NCBI RefSeq assembly: GCF_020379485.1
Contig: NC_063448.1
Span: forward strand, 9,447,726 to 9,511,725
Length of the DNA stretch: 64,000 nucleotides
Direction: 5' to 3'
Origin: Brassica napus
Taxonomy: Eukaryota > Streptophyta > Magnoliopsida > Brassicales > Brassicaceae
This document shows positions 22,430-35,152 of the stretch, in pieces. The notes below the pieces were generated by a model, which worked only from the letters and a program-made list of their open reading frames with translations, did not search any database and was not told the DNA's origin. A program made the position numbers and the translations under genes. Numbering within the stretch: position 1 is the stretch's first letter; the number at the start of each line of letters is the position of its first letter.

Positions 22430-23127
22430 CATCAATTTATGTGAATATTGTCTTTAAACACCAATGAACTTAGAGCTGGCATAATATCCGCACCCGAAGT
22501 ACTGACACAGAGCTGGCTTGAAAATCAAGGTGTCGAAACTGATTGGATATTTAGACAAAGATCAGCATGTGTCGAACCTTCACTCAAAAATAACATTCTC
22601 GCTCCTTTGAAGTGATCAACCACTTTCCAACATCCATCTTTCAACAACTATTCTCCATACAATGCATGTAACTGACGCATCATCTGAAAAAGTCAAAATA
22701 AAACACATTAGCAAACATAAAACAAAGAAAACGAAAGTTTATTAAAGATCGACGCGGACGACTTCAATCTAAGTCTTCATCAATTTATGTGAATATTGTT
22801 TTTAAACACCAATCAACTTAGCGCTGGCATAATATCCGCACCCGAAGTATTGACACGGAGGTGGCTTGAAAATCAAGGTGTCGAAACTGATTGGATATTT
22901 AGACAAAGATCAGCATGTGTCGAACCTTCACTCAAAAATAACATTCTCGCTCCTTTGAAATGATCAACCACAAAATTTCAACATACATCTTTCAACAACT
23001 ATTCTTCATACACTGCATGTAACTGACGCATCATCTGAAAATGTCAAAATAAAACACATTAGCAAATATAGAACAAAGAAAACGAAAGTTTATTAAAGAT
23101 CGACGCGGACGACTTCAATCTAAGTAT
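22430..23127. repeat. Two tandem copies of a 348 bp unit
   Basis: The sequence starting CATCAATTTATGTGAATATTG at 22430 begins again at 22778 and runs, nearly identical, to about 23127 (ending GCGGACGACTTCAATCTAAGT). The unit shows no long open frame. It forms the left part of the second palindromic-array element. Confidence 0.85.
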
Positions 23128-23129
23128 TT

Positions 23130-24030
23130 CAGACGACTAAAATATAAGTCGTCTGGTCAACGCAGATGTTATTTTTGCAATTGACTTTGAAATCTGTTAT
23201 CTGAGACGACTTAAAAATAAGTCGTCTACTTTTGTTTGGTAAAAAAAAACTCCAAAAAAGCTAGACGACTTACATTTCAGTCGTCATAGGTTAGTTTTTC
23301 ATTTGACTGGATTATTTCAGAAGTTTGACTTTCCTGGACGACTTACATTTCAGTCGTCTGGTGAAAAATTGAAATATCAATATTTTATTAAAACTCGACG
23401 ACTTACAATTAAGTCGTCATAGGTTAGTTTTGCAATTGAAAAATAAAACTTCAATATTTAATTATATATAGACGACTTACAATTCAGTCGTACGTCCGAC
23501 GACTTACATGTAAGTCGTCCAGGATTTACGAGGTTTGACCAGAATCTCGGAATAAAATCATGGACGACTTACATGTAAGTCGTCGGGCGGACGACTGAAT
23601 TGTGAGTTGTCTGGGTATAATTAAATATTGAAGTTTTTTTTTCAATGGCAAAACTAACCTACGACGACTTACATGTATGTCGTCAGGTTTTAATAAAATA
23701 TTGATATTTCAATTTTCCACCAGACGACTGAAAAATAAGTCGTCCAGGAAAGTCAAAATTCCGACAAAATCCAGTCAAATGCAAAACTAACATATGACGA
23801 CTTACATGTAAGTCGTCTAGGTTCTTTGGAGATTTTTTTGTAACCAAACAAAAGCAGATGACTTATATTTCAGTCGTCTCAGAAAACAGATTTCAAAGTC
23901 AATTGCAAAAATAACCTCTGCATTGACCAAACGACTTCCAGGTAAGTCGTCTACAGCCAAACGACTTCCAGGTAAGTCGTCTACAGCCAAACGACTTACC
24001 TGGGAAGTCGTCTGGACGAACAGATCTGGA
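23130..24030. repeat. Palindromic array, second copy
   Basis: About 20 GACGACTTACATGTAAGTCGTC-like palindromes lie in an overall inverted repeat centred near 23545. The intervening text is homologous to that of the array at 860-1760 ('GAATCTCGGAATAAAATCAT' near the centre here corresponds to the centre there). Both copies therefore descend from one ancestor with this structure. Confidence 0.7.
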
Positions 24031-24523
24031 AAAAAAACTTGATTTCATACCTTAAATTGGTGAGATTCCTTAGCACACATAAGGCTTCTCCAAGCACACA
24101 GAATCTCAAACGAAAGTGACCCACCCAAAATCGTTAGTTTCTATGACTCTATGAACCATAAAAATGTAGAATCAAAATCTTGGTTTTTTTTAGCTGAATG
24201 TGGAGAGAAAGTTAGAGAGATGTTGTGTTTAGTTCATAAGAATGGAGAAAGAAGAAGGGTAAATCGATTTTGGGAGCATTAAGAGCTTCAAATTGGTTGT
24301 TCATGGTGGTTGGGGTATTAATGACAATGGCAATATTGTAATTACTTGAAGATGATGAGAGTGAGAGAGTAAAAATGTCATTTTCGAAAAGAAAATAAAA
24401 TTGATGGCATTTTCGTGAATTATATGAACACGTGGGGTGAATAAGGCAAAACTAATTTCCAAAAAAAAAGAGATGTTAGTTTTGTGTTTGACTTTGAGTT
24501 TTAGGTAATTTTGCAAAAAGCCC

Positions 24524-25440
24524 AAAGATTTTTTTTCAAAATCTGAAAAACCAAAATTGAATCTGATCTGCACTAAGAACCGGATAAGTATCCGAACATA
24601 TCCAAACATATATAAATATATACATATGTTATTTATAATCATATTTGTAATGATATTAATCCATAAAATTAAATTTATAAATCAGATATATTAATAATTT
24701 TGAGGATTTATAGATAGAAATGGATACTTTGGATACAAAATACCCATATAACATTGTATTCATGGTTATTTTCGGACAAAAATAACCAATTTAAACTATA
24801 TATTAGGCATCTTGATTTTTAATTATTTTTTGATACGTTTGAATATAAAATATCAAAGTCAAATCGGGTAGTTTGGTTATGGTTGAAAATCAAATCCACC
24901 TCCGACTCAAACCCAACCCAATTTTTGGTAATATTCCAATGGAACCATTTTTAAAACCTGAAAAAATTGTTACCCGAATGAGTCATGCCCATATCTGAAA
25001 AAGGAAAAAATTACGGCCAGAGACACAGTTTCACTTTTCAATTACACTCTAACGCACATAGTGTTCGAAGAGCACTACATAGTGTTCGAAGAGCACTACA
25101 TAGTGCTTGAAAAGCACTTTCTGAAGATGCTTTTGCGACCATACCTTTAACCAATTTGATCTCTTTCTATGTAAGAAAACAATTTGTTTCATTTATTGTT
25201 TTTTCTCTCTTTCTTATCCATCTAAAGCATATCTATCTCGTTGTGAACTAATTGTTTTTTTTTTTCAGAACTTTAATTTTTTCATTTTCCAATTCATATT
25301 CCATTGTGAAATCTTTGTCCATATTAATCCAAAGTGTTAGTTGTAAATTTCTTGTTTTTCTTGTTTCCAGATTATCTAATCAGGTTTAACATATGCTGAA
25401 GAATCAAACACGCAAAAAAAAAAAGAACCGGTTCAATCAA
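24524..25440. other. Intergenic region with degenerate hAT-like sequence and a short tandem repeat
   Basis: No gene is visible. About 24540-25000 has AACCGGATAAGTATCCGAAC and CATGCCCATATCTG sections, resembling the hAT-like family seen elsewhere in the window but degenerate. Near 25058-25115 a roughly 21 bp unit (ACATAGTGTTCGAAGAGCACT) is repeated about three times. Confidence 0.35.
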
Positions 25441-25454
25441 GTTTTGTGAGAAAC

Positions 25455-25806
25455 ATGGAGGATGCCATCTCTACTGCTTCTGCCACCGTAGAAGCCGCTG
25501 CAGCAAGTAGTTCCTAAGATTTCTGAGTTGTTAGTCACTTCAATCTCTTTGATGATGATGAAGATAGATCTTGTGGAGGCTGTGGCGGTTATGGAGGAGG
25601 TGGTTACGGAGATGAAAAACGTGAGGGTAGATACAAGAGACTCGAGGATACGATTTGGTGGATGTGGTTATTCGAAAGGTGGAGTTGGTGGTGGTACGGT
25701 GGATGTGGCTGTGGATATCGGAGTGGAGGTTGTGGTGGTTGTGGTGGTTATGTATACGAAGGTGGTAGTGGATACAGAGGTTGTTACGTTTGGAAACTTT
25801 GTTGAT
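25455..25806 (+). pseudogene. Gly/Cys-rich coding remnant
   Basis: A short frame from ATG 25455 (MEDAISTASATVEAAAASSS) ends in a stop. A separate open stretch (about 25562-25803) then encodes Gly-, Cys- and Tyr-rich sequence (CGGCGGYGGGGYGDEKREG ... GGCGGCGGYVYEGGSGYRG) with an off-frame-like Trp-rich part between. It resembles the glycine-rich tail of cell-wall or RNA-binding glycine-rich proteins, but no folded domain is visible. I cannot name the gene; it may be a decayed fragment. Confidence 0.3.
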
Positions 25807-25969
25807 GAAACTTCGTTCACAAACCTCGTTCACACAATCTCATCCATGGAACTCTGTTAAAAAAAATTTAGTTACAATTTTTTGGTCCATTTGAAATTAG
25901 TTATCGTCTTTTTGATGATAAATTTACTATATATGAAAGAAAAACTTGATCATCTTTTTATGAAAATGA

Positions 25970-26290
25970 TGAACTTATAACCCACTAAAACCATCCACAA
26001 GACTTTGTCCACGAAATATCGTCTACGAAACCTTTTGTAAGATTAAAAACCTCGTCCACGAAAAAATCGTACACGAAACCTCGTCCACACGTTCACATAT
26101 CTCCCATCCACGACTGCACCATCCATAATATATATATATATATATATACATATATATTATAAATTTTACAAAAAATATATACATTATCGATATCCAAACG
26201 TACAAGAGAAAAAATCATAATTTGTTTTACGCATAAATATAAAATTTTATATATTATAATTTGCAATAGTGACCAATAAATATGTTGGGG
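25970..26290. repeat. Dispersed repeat, copy 1
   Basis: Short GTCCACGAAACC / CCTCGTCCAC motifs are followed by 'CACGACTGCACCATCCATAA', an AT run and 'AATCATAATTTGTTTTACGC'. The same order of segments occurs at 53395-53660 on the same strand. It has no coding capacity; its class is unknown to me. Confidence 0.6.
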
Positions 26291-27189
26291 AATACAAAAC
26301 CAATTAATACGTCAACTAAACTAATAAACTACATTTATGCTTTTTTTTACGGCCAATCTTGTTTTCTCAGCATAAGGGTATTATGGTTTCAATATTATAT
26401 TGAAACTAGCAATTGTGTTCTACAAACATAAAGTATTTAATTGAATAATAAGAAAGACAAATGCGTCTAAATATGTAATTATCTCCTGAAAAAGTACATG
26501 AATGTACAGCCTGATTGAACTAAATAAACAGATTTTGTAGCATATACCTTTTGAGTTCGAGTTTTTGACCAAGGAAGATGGGAATAGTGTCCTCGTATCA
26601 TATATATTTCTTGATTGTGTCATATACCTTTCAAAAAGGGTATCATATATATTTCTTTACTGTGTCGGTAATTTATTTATTCATTTGATGTAGTCGACAC
26701 TTCATATAAATTTTCACCTAAAGTTGCTATAAAAATAAAGGAAACATACAGACATGGTTGCATATATTTCGAAATCTCAGGCAAAGATATTGACTTCATA
26801 GCTCGACAATTGCAAATTGCAGTGTGGGAGTTTTCTACATAAGGGAAGCATGACGAAGGCGTGTAAACTCGTATACTAGTATTATATACGCCGAATTTGA
26901 TAGTACATAGTATAGCGCCCATTAACTCCTCGCTTTATTGATAGTCACCGCTTGATCTGCAAACTAATAATTAAATATTTAGAGCGTGGAAAACACATAA
27001 GCGATAGAGGACCGTTTAATTAATTAAAAGAGAAATTGCACTGTATGACGTCCAAAAAAATTATAATTAACTCAGTCACCGATTGTCCTATTATATTTAT
27101 GTCTATTATGTAATAATGTTTTTTTACCCTTATATACAACCGGTGTAACCTGCTGAAAGAAAATAAATAGAAATTATTTTTTGTTTATT

Positions 27190-27410
27190 CTAGAGAAGTA
27201 AACGGGTCTTTTTTTTTGACACAAATTGTAAATGATAATAATTGTGAAAGCTCAATGCTTTCTTCTCCATTTGTCCGCCAAGGAAATCACCGAGTATATT
27301 ACCGCGACGTTTGTGGAGTACCAGCCCGATTGTGACGCCTTTGTTGGAGATGGGAGACAAAGGATTCACGGCTTCTGAACTCGAAAGTCGCGACAATCGT
27401 AACGTCTCTG
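27190..27410 (-). other. Unidentified short open frame with normal codon composition
   Basis: On the minus strand an open stretch (SRLSSSEAVNPLSPISNKGV ... ILGDFLGGQMEKKALSF) lies in DNA that is clearly less AT-rich than its surroundings. A possible acceptor (TTACTCACAG) lies just before it near 27410. It may be a fragment of a lost or captured gene. I do not recognise it, and no matching exons are visible nearby. Confidence 0.2.
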
Positions 27411-28435
27411 TGAGTAATTTCTCGCTTCGAGATTCAACAATTCGTGAAGACCATACCTAAACGCTTGTAAATTTCGATTTTGGAGCTGGTAGTTGTACTG
27501 CTTTAGTTGATCGGAGAAGATAAACATTTCTTCTAACATTATGTTTTATTCTATTTATATGCATATGGAATAGAAATATAAATCAATATGTATTATAAGT
27601 GTTTTGTTCATGTTATATAATGTGAATTAGTCTGTTACTATTTTTTTTACCATGTATCTTTTTATTTGAGCATTCATAAAGAATGTATTATTTTGTTCCC
27701 CAATATGTACTAACCATTCTATTTGGGTTTAGGGTTTAGGGTTTATACTTGGATTTAGGGTTTAGTGATTAAAATTTAGGGTTTAGTATTTGGAAGATGG
27801 GGGTTGAGGTTTGGGTTTAGTGACTCTATCATGTATCCATTTGACGATTAATAAATAATATACTATTTCGTTTTCGATATGTACTCACTACAAGAAAACA
27901 CGCCGAATTCCGACGGAGGTTCCGACGGACATCAATGTCGTCGGACATTTGTGACGGATTACTGACCAATTTACGACCAAATCCAAAACAATGAAGTCGT
28001 CGGAATTCCGTCGGCCATTTCCGACGGAATTCCGACGAAACAAGGGTCGTCGGAATTTTCCGACGACTTTTCGACGACATTCCGATAAAAAATGTAACCG
28101 TTGTAGTCGTCGGAAGTTCGTCGGTATATTCCGACGAATTTCCGACGACATTCCGATTAACAGTAAAGTCGTCGGAATTCCGTCGGTATTTTCCGACGAA
28201 TTTCCGACGAACCATGTGACCGTTGCCGACAAATATATATGACCGTTGTATAGCCGTTTGAGATTGGACAATACCGACGGAATTCCGATGGACTGCTTTA
28301 CATCCGTCGGAATTTCGTCGGAAAGTCGTCGGAGGGCCATAAGCAATTTCCTATAAATACAACTCCTCCTCATTCAACTCATTCACACTTCATTCTCTCT
28401 TCATTCTCTTTAGTCATAAAAATTCCGTGAAAATC

Positions 28436-31400
28436 ATGTCTTCAGAAGTTTATTATCGTTCGTGGATGGATAAACCTCATTTGGATCCGAACACCAAATT
28501 GCTTACGGAAGAATACGTTCAAGGGATTGGAGAATTCATGAGGCTTGTTCAACAGCAACCGGATGCAAAAAGTGGTATGTTAAGATGTCCCTGCTCTTCT
28601 TGCAATAATAATAAGGTTATAAAAGAATTTGATGTTTGGACTCATTTGTACATGAAAGAGTTTTCACGTAATTATAAAGTTTGGTACCTTCATGGGGAAA
28701 CTGGTTATGAATATGGTAGTACTAGCGAACCTCAGCCTGTTAGTGAACTTCAGCCTGATATTAGGTTAGAAAAATCTAGAACGGATATAGATTATGGTGT
28801 AGGTACTGAGCAGATGGTACATGATCATTATAGAGGGGAAGAACCAAATCCCGAATCTAGGAGATTTTTTGACATGTTGGATGCAGGAAAACAACCTTTG
28901 TATCAAAATTGTAGAGATGGTCATTCAGTCTTATCATCTGCAACTAGATTAATGGGTATTAAGACAGACTATAATTTGGCTGAAGAATGTATGGATGCGA
29001 TTACTGATTTTGTCAAAGGTATTCTACCTGAGGATAACCTTGCACCGGGTTCATACTACGAGGTTCAGAAACTTGTTGCAGGTCTTCAACTACCGTATGA
29101 AGTGATAGATGTATGTATTGACAACTGCATGATCTACTGGAGAGCGGATGAGACACGGAATGTATGCAAATTTTGTGGGAAACCTCGTTATCAGGAGACG
29201 AGGGGAAGAGTTCCGATCCCATTCAAAAGAATGTGGTATTTGCCTTTGACGGAAAGATTGAAGAGGTTGTATCAGTGTGAGCGCACAGCAAAAGCAATGA
29301 GATGGCATGCAGAACATTCCACAAATGGTGAGATTAGACATCCTTCAGATGCGAAGGCTTGGAAACATTTCCAGTCAACATATCCAGAATTTGCGGAAGA
29401 GAGAAGAAATGTTTATCTTGGATTATCTACTGATGGTTTCAGCCCATTTGGAAAGCATGGAAGACAGTATTCTCTATGGCCAGTTATTGTGACACCGTAC
29501 AACTTACGGCCGAGCTTGTGCATGCGACGAGAGTTTTGTTTCTCTCAATTCTCGTCCCCGGGCCAGATCATCCTAAAAGATCACTAGATGTGTTTCTTCA
29601 ATCACTAATATATGAGTTGCAACAATGGTTTTGAGACATACGATGTTTCGTGCAAAGAAAACTTTCAGATGCGGGCAGTACTTATGTGGACAATAAGTGA
29701 CTTTCCATCATATGGTATGTTATCTGGATGGACAACACATGGGAAGCTATCATGTCCATATTGTCAAGATGACACAGATGCTTTCCAACTAAAGAACGGA
29801 AGGAAAACGTGTTGGTTTGACTGTCACAGATGATTTCTACCACCTGATCATCCATACCGCAGGAGTAAGACTTCGTTTACGAAGAACAAGCAGGTGTTTG
29901 ATGGTCCACCTGAGGAAGTTAGTGGGAAAGATTTGTTGAAGCAATTTAGGTATTTTGATGCAGAAAGGACGCCAGATGTAGGTGGACATGAAAACATTCG
30001 AGTCAATGCGGTTGGAGAGCTACATAACTGGCACAAAAAGAGTATTTTCTGGGATCTGCCATATTGGGAGAGTCATCTATTGCGGCATAATTTAGATGTC
30101 ATGCATATTGAGAAGAACTTCTTCGATAATCTGATGAACACAGTCCTTAACATCCAAGGTAAAACGAAGGATAATTTGAAGTCAAGGTTTGATTTAGTCG
30201 ATATTTGTGATCGTTCTGAACTTCACGTTGATGAGAATGGTACGGTCCCTTTTCCCATTTATCGGCTGGATGGTGCTAGAAAAGAAGAGTTCTTTGATTG
30301 GATTACAGATAAAGTGAAATTTCCTGACGGATATGCATCAAATTTGGGGAACTACGTCGATAGAAGCGAAGGAAAGTTTACTAGCTTGAAGAGTCATGAT
30401 TGTCATGTAATTATGCAGCGCCTCCTTCCGTTTGCTTTTTCAGCATTATTGCAACGTAATGTTCATGAAGCAATTGCAGGTATATTATATTTTTACAATT
30501 TAATTTATTTTTATATTTAACAATTATGCTTATAAAAACTTAATACTTACGAAAATTATGTCTTTTATCTATGTAAGGATTACTGTTTTCTTCTGCGACT
30601 TATGCAGCAGAGTAGTGACTGAAGAGGGTATTAATAATTTGAAGACAAACGCACCAGTCAGCATGTGCAACCTTGAGAAGATATTTCCTCCATCACTCTT
30701 TGATGTAATGGAACATCTTGCTATTCATCTCGCAAGAGAATTGGAACTTGGTGGTCCTGTGCAGTACAGATGGATGTATATTTTTGAGCGTTATATGCAT
30801 CATCTGAAGAAGATGGTCAAAAATCAAAGCAGGGTGGAAGGATCTATAGTGGCACAGGTGATCAATGAAGAAACTGCAATCTTTGCTGAAAATTATTTTC
30901 CACCAGAAGTGCATACAAAACACCGAAGACCTGCTCGGCATGATGATAGAGGGGAGAGAGCAACATATCATGTTACTGTCCCAAGCATGTTCAAGGAAAT
31001 AGGACGACTTAGTGGAAAATTCACGAAGCGGAGACTTACGGACACTGAGCACGCTCATTTGCAAACATATTTGCTCACCAACTGTGAAGATGTTCTACAA
31101 TATGAGAGGTAAAAATATTTATTCATTTATTGTTAGATTAATATTCAATAAATTTATTTCATATTGATAATATTTTTGTATATAGTGTATATATGGCGGA
31201 GTTGCGTATGACTCACAGGCATGCAACAGAAGATGAGCTTCGACAACTTAGAGATAACGGATTTGCTGCGTGGCTTCGTAGTTATGTGAGTCATATATCA
31301 TATTACCCTATGCAAATGATTAGTTTAAATTTAATATATATAAACTAATTAACTTTTCAATCATATATGTTTTTAATTTATAGGTGAATGATGGTTTGGC

Positions 31401-32123
31401 CAGAGGTCTTGTGTTCGATGATTGGATACGCGAATTTGTGCAGGGACCAAACTATGTGGTCAAATCATATCCTAAATTTTGTACGCGAGGATATGCATTC
31501 ACAAGGAATGGTCATTCTAAGACAACATATGATGCTGGTGTTTCATCTTCTTCTGGTGACGATGTCTACTACGGCAACATAAAAGAAATATTGGAAATCC
31601 AATTTCCTGGAATGGTTGGATTGCGTTGTGTAGTATTCTATTGTGATTGGTATGACACCACCCCAGATAGAGGAGTGAAGATTGATGCGTTTGGTGTTAC
31701 ATCAGTTCATTCGCGGCGAAAACTTCAATATTATGATCCTTTCATTCTTGGTTCGCAAGCTGATCAGGTATGTCAATCTATTCATAAATTTTTACCAATA
31801 TAATTAATTAATGTTATATATTTTACTAATACTTGTATAATTGATATGTATAGGTGTGCTACATCAGTTACCCTCGGGTGACGTACAGAGACGATCCATG
31901 GGTTACTGTAACGCAAATCAACCTAAGAGGACGAGTGGATGGAACTTCTGATGATGATGAACCATTGCAACCAGAGTCTACCAGCAACACCCAGGCAGTT
32001 GAAGATTTGGAAAATGTTCAACTCGTTGAGAATTTGACTGTGTTTGGACATGATGATGTCGTACATTCAGAGCCAGAAGCCGAGGTTGGGGAGTTTGATG
32101 AAGATTCAGAAGATTCTGATTAG
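28436..32123 (+). pseudogene. TNP2-type CACTA transposase (TNPD-like), disrupted
   Basis: Recognisable parts in order: transposase-associated N-terminal domain (28436-28700; SWMDKPHLDPNTKLLTEEY, cysteine motif CPCSSCNN), TNP2 core (about 28990-30480; YWRADETRNVCKFCG, CPYCQDDTDAF, LRHNLDVMHIEKNFFDNLM), the DUF4218-like part (30570-31112; RVVTEEGINNLKTNAPVS), and a DUF4216-like part (31384-31803) with an acidic tail ending at 32123. The start at 28436 follows an in-frame GTG at 28427. It is broken by a frameshift near 29530-29610 and by a TGA at about 29831 in FDCHR*FLPPDHPYR. It cannot make a full transposase. The core catalytic region is therefore non-functional unless rescued by another copy. 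Confidence 0.9.
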
Positions 32124-32690
32124 TTTTTTTTTTTTTTTTTTTTATTGGTCCGTCGGAAATCCCTCGCAATATAGCGACGACATTGGGTTTCATTGAAATT
32201 TGGAAAGGTCGTCGGTAATTCGTCGGAATATACTGACGACATGTGTTTCTATAAAATTTCAATCATAAAAATCTATAAATTTAGATGCCAAAACTATGAA
32301 AATAACACATAATAAGTGTTTAGTATAGTATTAGATCGCAACCGTTCAAATATAACAACTCATTAAAATATTTATGTATGCATATCATTGTTTTCATAAC
32401 ATCTCATCTTAACATTATATACTTATACAATCATATTCATATAAGCTTACACTACAAAAAAATGTTGTTGTGTAAATCGTGTTATAAAACATTTTTATTG
32501 TTAAATCTTTATGCAAATACTATATATATTATCAAAGATTTGGATTTTGCATTTAGAAACTTGAAATCAACACCCTAAACACTAAGTCGTCGGAATTCCG
32601 TCGGAATATACTGACGGACACATTCCGTCGGAATATACTGACGGACACATTCCGTCGGAAATTCAATTTGCCCGGGAGAACCAAACCGCT
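32124..32690. other. Spacer between the two CACTA genes
   Basis: A poly(T) run follows the stop of the transposase gene. After it come several internal GTCGTCGGAATT repeats and AT-rich DNA. It probably holds the terminator of the first gene and the promoter of the second. No further gene is visible. Confidence 0.5.
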
Positions 32691-32945
32691 TGAAAATTTT
32701 CGCGAATCGGCATTTGGTATATTTTAATTATACCGACGGAATACCGACGAACCCGTGTCCGTCGGAATCCTCGGATATAATAACCCTCCTTCTTCCTTCT
32801 TCGTTATCTCCGCGGCCTCTCTCTCTCTCAAAACGAACACTCTCCGGCGATTTCTCCATCTCTCCGGCGATTCCGGCCCTTCTCCACCTCTCTTCACCGG
32901 CGAATCCTCTTCTCACCCTCATATCTCTTCCCCAAGCCCCAAATC

Positions 32946-35152
32946 ATGTAAGAATCATCCCAAACCTTCTTTTATATCAATTGTTTAGGGTTTTGGAAGT
33001 TAGATCTCGGATTTTAGGTTGTTTGATTGAAAATTTTAGGATTGAATGGATAGTTTAGGATATATAAGTTAGGATTGTTGTTTTAGTTTTTTTTGGAACA
33101 TTTTTTGATTTTTAAAAACGTTTTTTTGATTTTTTAAAACATTTTTTTTTTATTTTTAAAAACATTTTTCAAGTTTCCAGTAATGAAATATATATAATAA
33201 AACGTTTTTAAAATTTTTTAAAAATATTTAACAACATTTTTCTATATTTATAAATTTTTTATAATTTTGTATACATATATATATATATATAAATCATGTA
33301 TAATAAAAATTTTAAAATTTTTTATAATTTTTTTATAAGTTTCCACTAATAAACTATGTATAATAAAACGTTTTTTTTAAAAAATTTATAAATATTTAAC
33401 AACAGTTTTCTTCATTTATAAATTTTTTATAATTGTGTATACATATATACATATATATATATAAATCATGTATAATAAAAAAATTTAAATTTTTTTATTA
33501 TTTTTTATAAGTTTCTAGTAATAAACTATGTATAATAAAAGGTTTAATAGTTTTTTTTTAAATGTTTATAAAACCTTTTGTAAATATATAAATGAAAACA
33601 TTAAAAATAGAAATGATTTGAAAATATGTTTGATGTATTAATTTTTTTTTTAGGGCCGAGGATGAACCCCGCCCCGCAGCCCGTCTTCGACGTAGTTCGG
33701 TGAGCAGTTCCCGTGCATCGGGATCATCTCATGACTCGGTTCCCACATATATTCCCGCTCCAGCTCCCGCTGCCCCTCACGCTGCTGCTCAACAGGATCC
33801 GGGGGTCATGCCGGTTCATCTATTGGTTCAACAACCAGGTCGAGAGCATCTCCCGGTTCTCCAACCCAACCCACGACGAGGCTATAGCACTTGGTTAGTA
33901 TTTTTTTTTATTTGTACCGTTATGTTTTTTTCCTTTAATTAACTTGTTAACTTGTATTTTTTTTAAAAGTTCACCAAGTCGAAAAATGGCATTAGCCGGA
34001 GCATCAACCAGATGATGTACTCCATGCTCCGTTTTGGATATCCAAAGTGGAGTGTGATCCCTTCCGACGAACGAGAGTTGTGGTTTCGTCAGTTTGCGGT
34101 ATAGTAACTCTTTATTTTTTTAAAGTTTTTACATTTTTTTTAATATATTTACTTATTAAATTGTGTTTGTTTTGTAGCAAGAGTTCAACTGGCACTCCGA
34201 TCTTACGGAAACAGTCCGTAAGAAATTCAACGAAAAGGCCATGGACTCTTATACAAAGCAGATAAACGCGTGGAAGACAGTTTGGCAGAAGAACAAGAGG
34301 CCACGGTTCATCAACGGGACGGTGTGGGAGCAGTTGATAGCTCATTGGGAGAAGGAAGAAACTGCAGAGACGTCTTCTAGGAACTCCAAGAACCGGAAGA
34401 GCGATCGTGGCGGGAAAGGTATGTATGTGCACAACCTCGGCGCTTGCTCTATGTCTACTAAGGAGGATGAACTTGTAAGTTTTTTATTATTATTTATCTT
34501 TATATTTTTTAAATAAATATTTTATATATTCCTTAGCTAATAATGGCGATTTTTTTAGATCGAAGCAAATTACGGTAATCCCGTTGATCGTCTCCAACTC
34601 ATTAAGGTGGCTCACACTAACAAGACGACATGTCAAATTCAGGACCCTGTGATCAAAGGTGTCGTTGATTTGGTGGAAGATGAAATAGTTTCTCAATCTC
34701 AGCCTCTCTCTGATGACGGCGACTCTACGGGAGCTTCAACCAACTTGTCTCTATTGCAAATAAATGAGATGGTTGAAAAGGTAATTTTTTTTACTAATAT
34801 ATTTTTTTATAATGTCGATTACTAACTTGTCCCTATTTACTTACTTTAAATATTTTTGTAGGCGGTTCCTAAACGGAAAGGAGGCCGTTTAGTTGGGTTG
34901 GCCCGCCGTGCTTCTTCGTATCCGGCATCTTCTTCGCAAGCTCCGTATGCCGATCCCATGATTCTCGAGGAGCTACATGACAAAGATGAACAGATTGGGG
35001 CATTGGAGGAGCAGAACACCACTATCCTTTCGGAGAATGCCACTATCCGTTCGGAGAATGCCACTATCCTTGCTGAGTTGGCATCCCAGAAGAAGTTCAA
35101 CACCGAGATAATGCAGAAGCTAGATCGCTTGATGTCTTCGAGTTCATCTTAG
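32946..35152 (+). CDS. TNPA-like CACTA protein (plant transposase_24 family)
   Basis: En/Spm TNPA-like proteins bind the subterminal repeats and assist TNP2-type transposase. Exons: AT at 32946-32947 (split start codon AT|G across a 706 bp intron), 33654-33895, about 33970-34098, 34178-34474, 34559-34780 and 34862-35152. The leader is CT-rich. The protein has a Pro/Ala/Ser-rich N terminus, a core ([18 protein letters not shown] ... WFRQFAQEFNW ... [14 protein letters not shown]) and a C-terminal coiled coil with three ENATI repeats. At the second junction (33895/33970) the splice sites I can pick do not keep the frame, so either the intron is unusual or this copy has a frameshift. The small CACTA in BEE1 keeps the same AT|GTAAG leader. 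Confidence 0.7.

Larger units (their letters stand above)
22430..24523. mobile_element. Second, left-truncated palindromic-array element
   Basis: From about 23130 to 24523 this element matches the MULE at 361-4232. It has the same palindrome array and, at 24040-24523, the reverse complement of that element's left flank (for example the text around 'AACCATAAAAATGTAGAATC'). It ends in TTGCAAAAAGCCC, the complement of GGGTTTTTGCAAA. The left terminus is missing, replaced by the 348 bp tandem duplication. No transposase is present. Confidence 0.65.
25861..27885. other. Intergenic region between the 22-25.8 kb repeats and the large CACTA
   Basis: No firm gene is visible. 25970-26290 is a dispersed repeat with GTCCACGAAACCTCGTCCAC motifs, also present at 53395-53660. 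A TA-rich microsatellite lies near 26130-26160. 27720-27830 carries telomere-like GGGTTTAGGGTTTAGGG runs that continue on the far side of the CACTA insertion. The last 3 bases (ACT) are the CACTA target duplication. Confidence 0.45.

Noticed and set aside
23130..24030. Regularly spaced short palindromic repeats resembling a CRISPR array
   Set aside because: This is a plant nuclear genome, the repeats differ from each other, the spacers form a long inverted repeat, and no cas genes occur. It is a transposon array.
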